From the NCBI GenBank assembly GCA_035708745.1, contig DASTFJ010000158.1, forward strand, positions 91,535-155,534: a stretch of DNA of 64,000 nt, given 5' to 3'. How positions within the stretch are numbered: position 1 is the first letter of the stretch; every line of letters starts with the position of its first letter. The translations under genes and the position numbers were made by a program. Source of the stretch: JAMLHN01 sp035708745. Its GTDB lineage: Bacteria > Chloroflexota > Chloroflexia > Thermomicrobiales > UBA6265. Under the pieces are notes generated by a model. The model saw only the letters and a list, made by a program, of their open reading frames with translations. It was not told the origin of the DNA and made no database searches. Below, one piece after another: positions 33,763 through 43,215 of the stretch.

Positions 33763-35931
33763 TTGGACGATATCCGTTCGTATCTTGCGCCGGTGATCAT
33801 CATCGGCATCATCGCGGTCCTGTTCGCGATTTATCTCGCCCGCGACGTGATGCGCAAGGATACGGGCACGCCCGAGATGCGGAACATCTCCGACCGTATC
33901 TTCGAGGGAGCCCTCGCTTATCTGAAGCGGCAATACCGCACGATTGCCCTCCTTGCCATCGTGGTCGCGGTCGTGCTCGGCGTGCTCGTCTACTTCTTCG
34001 AAAACGATCATCAGACGACCCGCGCGCTGGTAACCTCGCTCTCGTTCCTCTATGGCGCGGCGCTGTCCGGCATCGCTGGGTTTATCGGCATGTACGTGGC
34101 CGTCCGCTCGAACATCCGCACGGCCGCCGGTGCACGCAAGAGTCTGGCGGATGCGATGAGCGTCGCCCTTCGCGGCGGAGCCGTTTCGGGTTTCCTGGTG
34201 GTCGCACTCGCGTTGCTCGGCGTCGCGTCGGTCTATCTCGTGGTGTACCAATTCGCCGAGGGGCCGGGACCGAATCCACTGGCAACCGTGGCGGAAACGC
34301 CATACTGGATCGTCGGCTTTGCATTCGGCGCGAGCTTCGTCGCCCTCTTTGCCCAGCTCGGCGGAGGTATCTACACCAAAGCAGCCGATGTCGGCGCCGA
34401 TCTGGTCGGTAAATTCGAGGCCGGTATTCCGGAGGACGATCCACGCAATCCCGCGGTGATTGCCGACCTCGTCGGCGACAACGTCGGCGACTGCGCCGGC
34501 CGCGGAGCCGACCTTTTCGAATCCTCTTCGGCCGAATTCATCGGCGCCATGATCCTGGGTGTGGCCCTGTACAAATTCTCTGGTGCTTCCGGGGACTCGA
34601 TCGGCTGGATCTTCTTCCCGCTGCTCATCGGCGCAGTAGGCGTTATCTGCTCGATGATTGGTCTGTTGTCCGTCCGGCCGAAAGGCGCGATCGCCAACCC
34701 GATGGGGGAGCTGAACCGAGGTTTCTATGTCGTCTCGGCACTGGCCGCCGTTGGCTTGTTCGCCGTCAGCTACTTGGTTCTCCCCTACGGCCAGTGGCAG
34801 TTCGCACTCTGCGGCGTCATCGGACTGATTACCGCAATTGCGTTTCTCTTCATCACGCAGTACTACACCGCGGGAACCTATCGCCCCGTGCGCGAAATCG
34901 CGGAACAATCCCGCCGCGGTGTGGCCACGAATATGATTTCTGGACTCTCTGTGGGTATGGAAACCACAGCATTGCCGGCCATCGTGATCTCGGCCGCGCT
35001 GCTGGGCTCATACGGCCTTGGGAAGTCGGTCGACTTCCCGACCGATGCAGCGGTCTCCGGCGGTATCTTCGGAACCGCGGTGGCGACCATGGGTATGCTG
35101 ATGTCGGCTGCGTACATCCTCGCGATGGATACCTTCGGCCCGATCACCGACAACGCTGGCGGTATCGTCGAGATGTCGGATCAGCCAGAGAGTGTGCGGG
35201 ATGTCACGGACGCGCTCGATTCGGTCGGCAACACTACGAAGGCGCTTACGAAGGGCTATGCAGTCGGCACCGCCGCGCTGGCGGCGTTCCTGCTCTTTTC
35301 GGCCTTCCTGGAAGAGGTCAACCGCTTCAAGGGCGAAGGCAACGAAGTCGCCCGCGTGGTCAATGTCGCCGAGCCAAAAGTATTCGTCGGTGGTCTGATT
35401 GGCGCGATGATCGTCTTCCTCTTCACGTCGCTGGCGATCCGCGCGGTCGGCAACGCCGCCGGCGATATGATCGAGGAGGTACGTCGCCAGTTCAAAGCAG
35501 ATCCGGGCATCATGGCCGGCACATCGCTTCCAGACTACGCCCGCTGTGTCGACATCTCGGTCCGCTCGGCACTCCGTGAGATGGTGCTTCCCGGCGTCCT
35601 CGCGGTAGCCGGCCCGGTGATCGTAGGCACGGTTCTCGGCTGGGAGGCCGCTGCGGGCCTGCTCATGATCGGGACTATCGCCGGCGTGCTTATGGCGCTC
35701 TTCCTGAACAACGGCGGTGGCGCCTGGGACAATGCGAAGAAGTACATCGAGGCCGGCAATTTGAAGGACGAAAACGGCAACGTGCTCGGCAAGGGCTCCG
35801 ATGCGCACAATGCCGCGGTGGTCGGTGACACGGTCGGCGACCCCTTCAAAGACACCGCCGGGCCGTCGCTGCACGTGTTGATCAAGCTCTTCGCCACGAT
35901 CACCCTCGTGCTTGCGCCGCTCTTTATCTAG
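33763..35931 (+). CDS. hppA: Membrane-bound proton-pumping pyrophosphatase, K+-independent type
   Basis: Couples pyrophosphate hydrolysis to ion pumping across about 16 helices. TTG 33763 has GGAGG five bases upstream and gives 722 residues; the frame is open to 33694. The pyrophosphate site is complete: DVGADLVGKFEAGIPEDDPR and NPAVIADLVGDNVGDCAGRG at ~210-250, and the third motif VVGDTVGDPFKDTAGPS near the C-terminus. GNTTKALTKGY at ~488 has lysine where K+-dependent enzymes have alanine, placing it in the K+-independent H+-pumping class. Confidence 0.94.
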   Translation: MDDIRSYLAPVIIIGIIAVLFAIYLARDVMRKDTGTPEMRNISDRIFEGALAYLKRQYRTIALLAIVVAVVLGVLVYFFENDHQTTRALVTSLSFLYGAALSGIAGFIGMYVAVRSNIRTAAGARKSLADAMSVALRGGAVSGFLVVALALLGVASVYLVVYQFAEGPGPNPLATVAETPYWIVGFAFGASFVALFAQLGGGIYTKAADVGADLVGKFEAGIPEDDPRNPAVIADLVGDNVGDCAGRGADLFESSSAEFIGAMILGVALYKFSGASGDSIGWIFFPLLIGAVGVICSMIGLLSVRPKGAIANPMGELNRGFYVVSALAAVGLFAVSYLVLPYGQWQFALCGVIGLITAIAFLFITQYYTAGTYRPVREIAEQSRRGVATNMISGLSVGMETTALPAIVISAALLGSYGLGKSVDFPTDAAVSGGIFGTAVATMGMLMSAAYILAMDTFGPITDNAGGIVEMSDQPESVRDVTDALDSVGNTTKALTKGYAVGTAALAAFLLFSAFLEEVNRFKGEGNEVARVVNVAEPKVFVGGLIGAMIVFLFTSLAIRAVGNAAGDMIEEVRRQFKADPGIMAGTSLPDYARCVDISVRSALREMVLPGVLAVAGPVIVGTVLGWEAAAGLLMIGTIAGVLMALFLNNGGGAWDNAKKYIEAGNLKDENGNVLGKGSDAHNAAVVGDTVGDPFKDTAGPSLHVLIKLFATITLVLAPLFI

Positions 35932-35952
35932 CGCATCGCTTAGATCGAACAT

Positions 35953-35990
35953 CGAGAGCGGTTCGCCCCAGCGGACCGCTCTCGTCCTTT
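35953..35990 (+). terminator. Intrinsic terminator after hppA
   Basis: CGAGAGCGGT (35953-35962) pairs perfectly with ACCGCTCTCG (35975-35984), followed by TCCTTT. It lies 20 bases after the hppA stop. Confidence 0.82.
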
Positions 35991-36006
35991 AATCGGGGAG
36001 ATCGAA

Positions 36007-37329
36007 ATGTCGGATCGCAAGAAGGTCGCCATCGTCGGTGGAGGCATCGCCGGGCTGACCGCCGCGTATCGGCTGGCTCGATCTGGTTTCGATGTAACAC
36101 TCTGGGAGCGCGCGCCAAAATTTGGGGGGCAGGCGGGCGGTCTCGATGTCGAGGGCGGAAAGCTCGAATACTTCTACCATCACCTCTTCCAAAGTGACAT
36201 CGAGATCACCGCGCTGATCCATGAGCTGGGTATCGGCGACCGGCTGGCGTGGCTTCCGTCCAACGTCGGCTACTTCGCGGACGGGACCATCTACCCGTTG
36301 AACGGCGCCAAAGATCTGCTGACGCTTCCCATTCTCCCCTTCCATGACCGGCTCCGCGTCGGTCTGGTGACCGCGTACCTGCAACGGGTCAAGAACTGGA
36401 AACCGTACGAAAAGGTCACCGCGAAACAGTGGCTGACTCGAGCTATGGGCGAACGAGCGTATTCCCGCACCTTCGGCGCGCAGCTCGATGCCAAATTCGG
36501 CCGCTATGCCGATCAGATCGCCATGGTCTGGTTCTGGGGAAAGATCTGGCTACGAACGACATCGCGCCGCTCCCCGCTCGAAGGCGAGAAGCTTGGCTAT
36601 CCCATCGGCGGCTTCGAAGTCATCATCGACGCGCTGGTCGAAGCCGCGCGGAATGCCGGCGCAACGCTCATTGCGGGAAATGGTCCCAGCGAGCTGAAAC
36701 GAAATGAGAACGGTACCTGGTCAGTCATCGTCGACGGAGCGTCTCCTCAGACCTTCGATGCGATCATCGGATCAGTGCCTTCACCCATCTTTGCGCGGCT
36801 GGCGCCACAATTGCCGGAAGATTACCGTGCGAAGCTGCTTTCACTCGATTACGAGGCCGCGGTCGTCGTTTTATTGGAAATGGATCGCAAGCTGTCCGAT
36901 ATCTACTGGATGAACATCGCCGATCCGTCGATGCCATTCACTGCCATCATCGAGCACACCAATTTCGTCGCTCCCGGCAATTACAATGGCAAGCATTACG
37001 TCTATCTGAGCAAATACCTCGAACCGGACGATCCCTATTTCACCATGCCCGAGAGCGAGGTGCTCGACGCATACATGCCGCACCTCCGTAAGATCAACAA
37101 GGATTTCGACCGCGACTGGATCAGCCGCTACTGGGTCTTCCGCGAGCGGGCCGCCCAGCCGATCATCACCCTGAACTACAGTGAGCGCATCCCCGATCAC
37201 CGAACCCCGCTGTCCGGTCTCTACCTCGCAAATACGAGTCAGATCTATCCCGAGGACCGGGGCACCAACTATTCGGTCCGCCTTGGAAATCAGATCACCG
37301 CAATGGTGAAGGGCGATCTCGGCGGCTAG
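36007..37329 (+). CDS. FAD-dependent oxidoreductase, amine-oxidase/protoporphyrinogen-oxidase-like
   Basis: 440 residues with an N-terminal Rossmann dinucleotide-binding motif VAIVGGGIAGLTAAYRLARSG, then WERAPKFGGQAGG, as in flavin amine oxidases, phytoene desaturases and UDP-galactopyranose mutase relatives. The C-terminal FAD clamp reads SGLYLANTSQIYPEDRGTNYSVRLG. A histidine pair (YFYHHLF) near residue 58 is conspicuous. Substrate is unknown; heme or isoprenoid genes are not adjacent. GGGGAG at 35995-36000 precedes the ATG. It converges on the MBL gene with only three bases between stops. Confidence 0.8.
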   Translation: MSDRKKVAIVGGGIAGLTAAYRLARSGFDVTLWERAPKFGGQAGGLDVEGGKLEYFYHHLFQSDIEITALIHELGIGDRLAWLPSNVGYFADGTIYPLNGAKDLLTLPILPFHDRLRVGLVTAYLQRVKNWKPYEKVTAKQWLTRAMGERAYSRTFGAQLDAKFGRYADQIAMVWFWGKIWLRTTSRRSPLEGEKLGYPIGGFEVIIDALVEAARNAGATLIAGNGPSELKRNENGTWSVIVDGASPQTFDAIIGSVPSPIFARLAPQLPEDYRAKLLSLDYEAAVVVLLEMDRKLSDIYWMNIADPSMPFTAIIEHTNFVAPGNYNGKHYVYLSKYLEPDDPYFTMPESEVLDAYMPHLRKINKDFDRDWISRYWVFRERAAQPIITLNYSERIPDHRTPLSGLYLANTSQIYPEDRGTNYSVRLGNQITAMVKGDLGG

Positions 37330-37332
37330 TGA

Positions 37333-38223
37333 TTACGTTCGCCACCAGAGCGTCTGATACCTCTCGACCGCGCTCTCCAGCGCTCCCTGGCCATGCAGAT
37401 AGCTCAGGAACGCAAAAATGGTCGGATGCAGCAGGAAATACGACGCATGATCGGCGACCGGCGCGCCGTAGCTTTCCAGTACCCGCGCCATCAGATCGTT
37501 CGCTGTGGAGGGCGTCCTCGCAAACTCCTGAACGCGGTCAGCTACCTCGACCACGAGCGTCCGATTGAGGTCCAGGACATCGCCGATGCTCGGGCCGATA
37601 ACGCCGTGCCCCGGCACGGTCCAATCGGCCACGACCCCCTTGGCGGTCTCGATGGCCGTCAGATGGTCACCAACGGCATAGAGATAGGGAATCCGATATT
37701 TTTGTAACACCGACTCAGGCAGAGCCACATCGGCGCTGAAGAACACGCCGTCGACGAGAATGCCCTTCTGGTTCGGAGAATGACCGGCGAGGGTGATCAC
37801 CTGGAGCCGCATACCTTCTACGTCCAGAGCCTCGCCGTCGAAGACCTCGTCGACCGGTGACGCATCCGCGAGCAAGAATCTGCCGCGCAACGTCGACGGC
37901 GGGTCGGCGCCGGCATAGAGCAACGACGGTTGCAAAATTGGATAGCGAATGACCGCCTCGTCGATCGCGGGCGCATACACGCGGGCTCCCGTTCGCTTCA
38001 CGACGGTGGCGTTCGCCCCGAAGTGATCGGCGTGTGCATGGGTGGTGACGATAGCCGCAACGGTGCCCCCGAGCTCCTGGATCGCCTTGACCGCTTTCTT
38101 CCCGCTGGTGTCGTTCAGACCGGTATCGACCAGGATGAACCGATCACCGTTCGCCCGAATGACGCCGATATTCACAGCCCCCGGGATATATCCGACCTGT
38201 TCGGTCAAAAACGAGACCGTCAT
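37333..38223 (-). CDS. MBL-fold metallo-hydrolase
   Basis: A metallo-beta-lactamase-fold enzyme of 296 residues with the metal motif THAHADHFGAN (~65-75), the later histidines in AGHSPNQ and the TVPGHGVIG loop, and a helical C-terminal third. ATG 38223 has GAGGGA six bases upstream; a TTG at 38247 would add eight residues. Most similar in style to glyoxalase II-like or lactonase-like hydrolases; the substrate is not readable. It is divergent from pyrB over a ~95-base gap in which TATACT (38276-38281) and its mirror form back-to-back -10 elements. Confidence 0.85.
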   Translation of the reverse strand: MTVSFLTEQVGYIPGAVNIGVIRANGDRFILVDTGLNDTSGKKAVKAIQELGGTVAAIVTTHAHADHFGANATVVKRTGARVYAPAIDEAVIRYPILQPSLLYAGADPPSTLRGRFLLADASPVDEVFDGEALDVEGMRLQVITLAGHSPNQKGILVDGVFFSADVALPESVLQKYRIPYLYAVGDHLTAIETAKGVVADWTVPGHGVIGPSIGDVLDLNRTLVVEVADRVQEFARTPSTANDLMARVLESYGAPVADHASYFLLHPTIFAFLSYLHGQGALESAVERYQTLWWRT

Positions 38224-38319
38224 CGAATTCCCTCGTGTTTCCCGCAAAACCGGCGGCCCGGCAACGCGCGCTCACTATACTGGTCCGGGCGTTTTGGCCG
38301 GTGAGCGGAGGGAAGAACA

Positions 38320-39243
38320 GTGCCACGGCATATCGTCGAAGTGAGTCAGTTTTCGCGTGGCGATCTCGAATTCGTCTTCGACCGCGCCGACGAAATGCGC
38401 CTGCTTCCCAAACCGGACCACCGGCTCGATGGACTCGTCCTGGCGACCCTGTTTTACGAACCGTCCACTCGCACCCGCCTCAGCTTCGAATCGTCGATGC
38501 TGCGCCTCAGCGGGAGTGTCATCTCCACCGAAAACGCGCGCGAGTTCTCATCGGCGATCAAAGGCGAATCGGTCGAGGACACGATACGGATCGTCGAAGG
38601 GTACGCCGATGCAATCGTTATTCGACACTACGAGCAAGGAGCGGCCGCGCGGGCGGCCGCGGTCGCCTCGGTGCCGATTATCAATGGCGGCGATGGTCCC
38701 GGAGAGCATCCGACCCAAGCGCTGCTCGATCTCTATACGATCCGGCACGCGCTGGGCCGGGTCGACGATCTCCGCATCGCGTTGGTCGGCGACCTGCGCT
38801 ATGGCCGCGCGGTGCGCTCGCTGGCGATGCTCCTCACCCGCTCGACGGGCATCGAGCTGGTGTTCGTCGCCCCGCCCGAGGTAACGATGGGCGACGACGT
38901 CCGCCAAGCGCTGGCATCCGCGGGTATCCCGATCCGGGACGAATCCGATTTGAGCAAAGCTGTCCGGGATGTCGATGTTGTCTATCAGACCCGCATCCAA
39001 AAAGAGCGGTTCGCATCCGAGGCCGACTATGCCCGCAACAAGGGGATTTACATCGTCAACGACGAGACAATGGCCGACCTGCCAGACTCCGCCATCGTCA
39101 TGCACCCGCTTCCTCGCGTCGACGAAATCTCGCCCGCGTTCGATCACGACCCACGGGCGAAGTACTTCGACGAAGCGCGCAACGGCGTCTACGTGCGCAT
39201 GGCGTTACTCGATGCGCTACTCGCTGGGCCCTGGCGCGCCTGA
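38320..39243 (+). CDS. pyrB: Aspartate carbamoyltransferase catalytic subunit
   Basis: Catalyses carbamoyl phosphate plus aspartate to carbamoyl aspartate in pyrimidine synthesis. The carbamoyl-phosphate loop PSTRTRLSFESSM is at ~47-59, with HPTQALLDLYTI at ~129 and the C-terminal MHPLPRVDEIS. 307 residues. GTG 38320 follows GGAGGGAAG. No pyrI, pyrR or pyrC is in the window. A -10 TATACT lies at 38276-38281. Its 3' end overlaps the DUF951 gene by 27 bases on the opposite strand. Confidence 0.96.
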   Translation: MPRHIVEVSQFSRGDLEFVFDRADEMRLLPKPDHRLDGLVLATLFYEPSTRTRLSFESSMLRLSGSVISTENAREFSSAIKGESVEDTIRIVEGYADAIVIRHYEQGAAARAAAVASVPIINGGDGPGEHPTQALLDLYTIRHALGRVDDLRIALVGDLRYGRAVRSLAMLLTRSTGIELVFVAPPEVTMGDDVRQALASAGIPIRDESDLSKAVRDVDVVYQTRIQKERFASEADYARNKGIYIVNDETMADLPDSAIVMHPLPRVDEISPAFDHDPRAKYFDEARNGVYVRMALLDALLAGPWRA

Positions 39244-39471
39244 AAGGACGCCATCGACCATTTCGGGCCCTCGGCTGACAAACGACTTGAGCCGCCGTTC
39301 CAACTCGCGCCGGGGGAGCATCAGCCGCCGGTTACAGGTTCGGCACTTGAGACCGATATCCCCGCCGATGCGGAGCACGGTCCACTCGAATCCCCCACAC
39401 GGATGTGGCTTGCGCAACCGGACGATATCTCCGGCGCGGAATTCGACTGGAGTGTCAGCGTTGGTCGGCAT
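39217..39471 (-). CDS. DUF951 family small protein (YyzM-like)
   Basis: 84 residues; the core FRAGDIVRLRKPHPCGGFEW with GLKCRTCNRR is the DUF951 signature, a small protein with cysteines that could hold a metal (C-x-x-C plus HPC). Function is unknown; in Firmicutes it sits near ychF/parB. I used ATG 39471; TTG 39483 would add four residues. The C-terminal ~25 residues are encoded antisense to the end of pyrB. It is the last gene of the minus-strand recN-ybaB run. Confidence 0.85.
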   Translation of the reverse strand: MPTNADTPVEFRAGDIVRLRKPHPCGGFEWTVLRIGGDIGLKCRTCNRRLMLPRRELERRLKSFVSRGPEMVDGVLSGAPGPSE

Positions 39472-39491
39472 CACCGGAACCAAATCGCAAA

Positions 39492-39794
39492 TTACATCAA
39501 TCCCGGAATTTTCATACCGCCGGTGAGCGCGCCAAGTTTGTCCGCGCTGAGCTCGGTGGCTTTGTTCATCGCGTCCTGAATCGCGGCGGTGATGAGGTCT
39601 TCGAGCATCTCGACGTCCTCGGGATCGACCGCCGACGGGTCGATCTTGATCCCCTGGAACTCCTTCGAGCCAGAGACCTTCGCGACGACGACGCCACCGC
39701 CGGAAGACCCCTCGACGACGGTCTCGTCCAGCTCCTGCTGAATCTTCGCCATGCGATTCTGCATTTGCTGAATCATCTTCATGTTCACGCCCAT
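39492..39794 (-). CDS. ybaB: YbaB/EbfC nucleoid-associated protein
   Basis: 100 residues, a small DNA-binding dimer usually encoded next to recR or dnaX. Signature features are MKMIQQMQNRMAKIQQELDE, the Gly-rich turn SSGGGVVVAKVSGSKEFQGI and IDPSAVDPEDVEMLEDLI. ATG 39794 has GGAAGGA about nine bases upstream; the frame is open to 39878 without conservation. Confidence 0.92.
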   Translation of the reverse strand: MGVNMKMIQQMQNRMAKIQQELDETVVEGSSGGGVVVAKVSGSKEFQGIKIDPSAVDPEDVEMLEDLITAAIQDAMNKATELSADKLGALTGGMKIPGLM

Positions 39795-39886
39795 CTGGCG
39801 GCTGTCCTTCCTGGTAGGGATCGAGTGGCGGAGTCGCTCATTCGCCCCGCGAAGCACCGAGTATACGGCAGCGCTCATGCCGCCTC

Positions 39887-41587
39887 TCAGGCGGGAATAG
39901 CCGCTCGCTCCAGCATTTCGAGCGCGGCTTTCCGCGAGGTGGCCGAGGGCGGTTCGCCATCGATCATCGAGGCAATCTCATCGATGCGATCAGCGTCCTC
40001 CAGCAGAACCACCCGCGAGATCGTCCGGCCGCTGGCGGTATCTTTCCGAATCTTGAAGTGATGCTCGGCTACCGCCGCAATCTGCGGCAAGTGAGTAATC
40101 ACGATGACCTGGTGACCGCCCGAAAGCTTTTGCAGCTTCTGCCCCACCATCTGGCCCGACCGCCCGCCGATTCCCACATCCACCTCGTCGAACACGAGCG
40201 TGGGGGTATGGTCGGTATCGGCCAGGACCGATTTGAGCGCCAGCATCATACGGGCCGTCTCACCACCCGACGCCACCCGCGCCAGCGACTTGGACACTTC
40301 GCCTGAGTTGGGCGCGAACATGAATTCGACCGTATCCGCCCCCGTCTCGTCGAAGGGCGCCGAACCGGTCTTGGGCCGCACCGCAATATCGAACATCATG
40401 CTGCCCAGATTGAGCTCGGCAGCCACGAGCGATGCATCGCTGGAAAGTCGCTTCGCCGCGCCGGCTCTCGAGCGAGTGAGTTTGCTCGCGGCCGTTAGGA
40501 TGCTCGTTTCGAGCGCATCCACCCGCTCACGCAAAATCGATTCGTCATGTTCCGAGCCACCGAGCGCTTCCAGCTCCCGCTGTGCTTCCTCGGCATAGGT
40601 CAGGATCTCGTCGACCGTGCCACCATATTTCCGCTTGAGCAATTTGATGAGCTCCAGACGTTCCTGCACGAATTCCAGCCGTTCCGGATTCGCCTCGATT
40701 TCGTCGAGATAATCCCGAAGCTCGAGCGCGATCTCGTCGACCAGCACGGCTGCCTCGTTCAATCGTTCCGAAAGCTCAGCGAGCGACCCATCAAGCGCCG
40801 CGGCGTCACCGAGCGAACGCGTCGCGGTGCGCAATTGGTCCGCGGCCGAGTTCTCCACGACGTCATCGCCACCGACCAACGCCGCCGCGGTCGCAACGAG
40901 CTGCGCCAGGCGTTCGGCGTTGGCGAGGCGGTTCCGCTCAGTTTCCAGTTCGGCCTCCTCGCCGGGTCGGAGGGCGGCAGCGGCAATCTCTTCGGTCTGA
41001 AACGTCAGCAGGTCGATGCGTTGCACACGCTCACGCGCGCCGGTATCGATGGCATCGAGCCGTCCCTTTGCCGCGCGCCATTCGCGGACAAGTTCGGAAA
41101 TGTTGCTTCGTTCGTCATCGAGCTGCGCATATCGATCGAGAATTGCCAGCTGGGCGGCGGGCCGGAGCAATGAGAGATGGTCGCTTTGCCCATGGATATC
41201 GACCAGCAATTGGCCTAATGCGCCGAGCAGGGCGGCGGTCACCGTACGGCCGTTGATACGGGCGGTGCTGCGCCCGCCCGCCTGAATCTCTCGGCTGAGA
41301 ATCAGCTCGCCGTCGCCACGGTCGACTCCGTGCTCGTCCAGTAACGCGACGACGGCGGTCGATGAGGCCAAACCATCGAGCTCGAAACGGGCATCGACAT
41401 ATGCGGTCTTGGCGCCGGACCGGACCATGTCCGCTGAAGTTCGCTCGCCGAGAACGGCGCCCAGGGCGTCGATGATGATCGATTTGCCGGCGCCGGTTTC
41501 CCCGGTGAGTGCATTGAGACCGGTTCCAAATTGGATCCGGAGCTCGTCCATAATGGCGAAATTGCGTATTTCGAGATCGAGCAGCAT
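39887..41587 (-). CDS. recN: DNA repair protein RecN
   Basis: An SMC-like ATPase for double-strand-break repair. Walker A GETGAGKSIIIDALGAVLG is at ~30, coiled-coil arms cover ~160-360, the ABC signature is LARVASGGETARMMLALK (~430) and Walker B is LVFDEVDVGIGGRSG, followed by ITHLPQIAA. 566 residues is standard. RecN is SOS-controlled in many bacteria, but I see no GAAC-N4-GTTC box in the 72 bases upstream. Confidence 0.96.
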   Translation of the reverse strand: MLLDLEIRNFAIMDELRIQFGTGLNALTGETGAGKSIIIDALGAVLGERTSADMVRSGAKTAYVDARFELDGLASSTAVVALLDEHGVDRGDGELILSREIQAGGRSTARINGRTVTAALLGALGQLLVDIHGQSDHLSLLRPAAQLAILDRYAQLDDERSNISELVREWRAAKGRLDAIDTGARERVQRIDLLTFQTEEIAAAALRPGEEAELETERNRLANAERLAQLVATAAALVGGDDVVENSAADQLRTATRSLGDAAALDGSLAELSERLNEAAVLVDEIALELRDYLDEIEANPERLEFVQERLELIKLLKRKYGGTVDEILTYAEEAQRELEALGGSEHDESILRERVDALETSILTAASKLTRSRAGAAKRLSSDASLVAAELNLGSMMFDIAVRPKTGSAPFDETGADTVEFMFAPNSGEVSKSLARVASGGETARMMLALKSVLADTDHTPTLVFDEVDVGIGGRSGQMVGQKLQKLSGGHQVIVITHLPQIAAVAEHHFKIRKDTASGRTISRVVLLEDADRIDEIASMIDGEPPSATSRKAALEMLERAAIPA

Positions 41588-41659
41588 GGCCGCACCGTCC
41601 GGTCGCCGGCTATGCGCGCAAGCGCCGGGAACCCGCCGAACAGCCAGTCAAGAACATCG

Positions 41660-41971
41660 CTATTCGTCACCGACCGAGGCGATCGCATCGAGGATTTCGG
41701 CCGGGCCCCACTCATGCACGGGAATCGCTTCGTAGTCCATCTGATCGAGAAAGCCGTATCGTTCGAGCACGAGCACGATCTCACCCGCATTGTTCGCATC
41801 CCACAACGAAAAGATGCGATCGTCCGAGAGGTCGGGAGACCAGGCCCTCAGCCAGCGAGGGTTTGCCCCGTCCATGCCGTGCGCAGTCGCCAGACCGACC
41901 ATATCGGTCGGCGGCTTCACGTCATGCTCTTTCGATTCGATCGGCGTATGGATGACCAGATAGATGGTCAT
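41660..41971 (-). CDS. Small hypothetical protein, DUF4242-like ferredoxin fold
   Basis: 103 residues, soluble, no signal peptide. The pattern (YLVIHTPIE at the start, LRAWSPDLSDDRIFSLWDANNAGEIVLVLE in the middle) resembles small dimeric alpha-beta proteins of the DUF4242/SCO4226 type, in which a short beta strand is followed by a residue set read as W/L-Y-S/D-D-R-I-F. The match is by eye and weak. Its start overlaps the ricT stop by four bases (ATGA), so it is the last gene of the holB-ricT unit. Confidence 0.6.
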   Translation of the reverse strand: MTIYLVIHTPIESKEHDVKPPTDMVGLATAHGMDGANPRWLRAWSPDLSDDRIFSLWDANNAGEIVLVLERYGFLDQMDYEAIPVHEWGPAEILDAIASVGDE

Positions 41972-43215
41972 TCGGTGTGCTCGCTCCCCTGCGCATTCTG
42001 GCTTTGGTTATGCTCTTGTCCATGCCCGCGGTTCCGCCGCCGGCGGCGCTTCCGACCGCTACGGGCGGTTCCTCCGTCGGCAGATTTGGCGGGCGCCTCA
42101 ACTTCCTCGACCGCGACCGAGGAGGCGACTGCAGCCTCGGCCTCGACAGTCTCGACCATTGGCTGCGGCGCAATATCTTGCTCTTTTGGCTTGCGATCGA
42201 GCCGGACCGGCGAGACAGGTACCTCCCCGAAGCCAAGCTCGCGCGCTGGAAAGGTCTCCTCGATGTTGCCGGCATCGAGCAAAATGGTGACGAGACCTTT
42301 CAGAAGTTGCATCGAGACGACCGTGCCGGGTCCGTGCGGCGTCTCGGTCTTCTGACCCAGCTTCGGCATCACGGCCTTCATCTGCTTGTATTGCTCGTTC
42401 TCATACGAGAGACAACACAGCAGCCGACCGCAGACCCCGGAAACTTTGCTCGGGTTGAGCGACAAATCCTGGGTCTTCGCCATGCCCATCGTGATCTCGG
42501 GGAACATCGGCAGCCAGGTCGAGCAGCAGAGCGTACGCCCGCAACGACCCAGACCACCCAGGAGTCGAGCTTCATCCCGCGCAGACACCTGATGCAGCTC
42601 GATGCGGCATTTCAGCTTCTGGTTGAGATCGCGCGCCAGCTCTCGAAAATCGACCCGGTCGGCCGACGAAAAATTCAGGGTCAGCTGCGAGCCGTCGAAG
42701 TTGTATTCGGCGCTGATCGGCTTCATAGGCAAACGACGAGCGCGGATCTCATGGCTGAAGACGCGAATCGCGCTGGCGGTCTCCTTGCGAAGCGATTCCA
42801 TCCGCCGGATGTCTCGCTCGCTCAATTTGCGCACGATTGGCTTGAGCTCACCCTTGAGCTGGCTGGCCGCGACCTGATGGGGCGCGATGACGACCCGAGC
42901 GGCTTCCTGCCCCCGGCTGCTCTCGACAACGATCCAGTCACCGGTCTGCAAATCAGCATCGCGGGGATCGAAGAAGTAAACCTGCCCGGAGTCGATGAAT
43001 CGAGCGCCGACTACATGCCGGCCACCGCCGTTTGCTATCGGAGCCTGCTCGGCGGTGTCGTCGTGGCAGGCGCAATCGCCCACCTTTTCGCCCTTGGTCA
43101 GACGCTCCTTGAAACGCTGTTTTGCCATCGAGCGAGCTTCGTCGACAGTTCGAGGAAAGGAAACGGGAGATTCCGCCACACCACCCGCTAGTTGCGGGCC
43201 GGCATTTTCGGCCAT
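41968..43215 (-). CDS. ricT: PSP1-domain protein, RicT (YaaT) family
   Basis: RicT belongs to the RicA-RicF-RicT complex that affects RNase Y maturation and development in Bacillus. The PSP1 core spans ~55-300 and carries clustered cysteines (GLGRCGRTLCCSTWLPMF and SGVCGRLLCCLSYE) that ligate Fe-S in RicT. Unusual here are an added CACH pair at ~48 and a ~90-residue C-terminal tail, acidic then strongly basic (SGRKRRRRRNRGHGQEHNQ). The start overlaps holB by 28 bases. holB-ricT adjacency is typical of Firmicutes (holB-yaaT). Confidence 0.88.
   Translation of the reverse strand: MAENAGPQLAGGVAESPVSFPRTVDEARSMAKQRFKERLTKGEKVGDCACHDDTAEQAPIANGGGRHVVGARFIDSGQVYFFDPRDADLQTGDWIVVESSRGQEAARVVIAPHQVAASQLKGELKPIVRKLSERDIRRMESLRKETASAIRVFSHEIRARRLPMKPISAEYNFDGSQLTLNFSSADRVDFRELARDLNQKLKCRIELHQVSARDEARLLGGLGRCGRTLCCSTWLPMFPEITMGMAKTQDLSLNPSKVSGVCGRLLCCLSYENEQYKQMKAVMPKLGQKTETPHGPGTVVSMQLLKGLVTILLDAGNIEETFPARELGFGEVPVSPVRLDRKPKEQDIAPQPMVETVEAEAAVASSVAVEEVEAPAKSADGGTARSGRKRRRRRNRGHGQEHNQSQNAQGSEHTE

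Noticed and set aside
41588..41659. LexA box upstream of recN
   Set aside because: Several GAAC words occur, but none with GTTC at the required four-base spacing.
41977..43191. 404-codon plus-strand open frame
   Set aside because: Antisense to ricT, whose cysteine clusters are clear.
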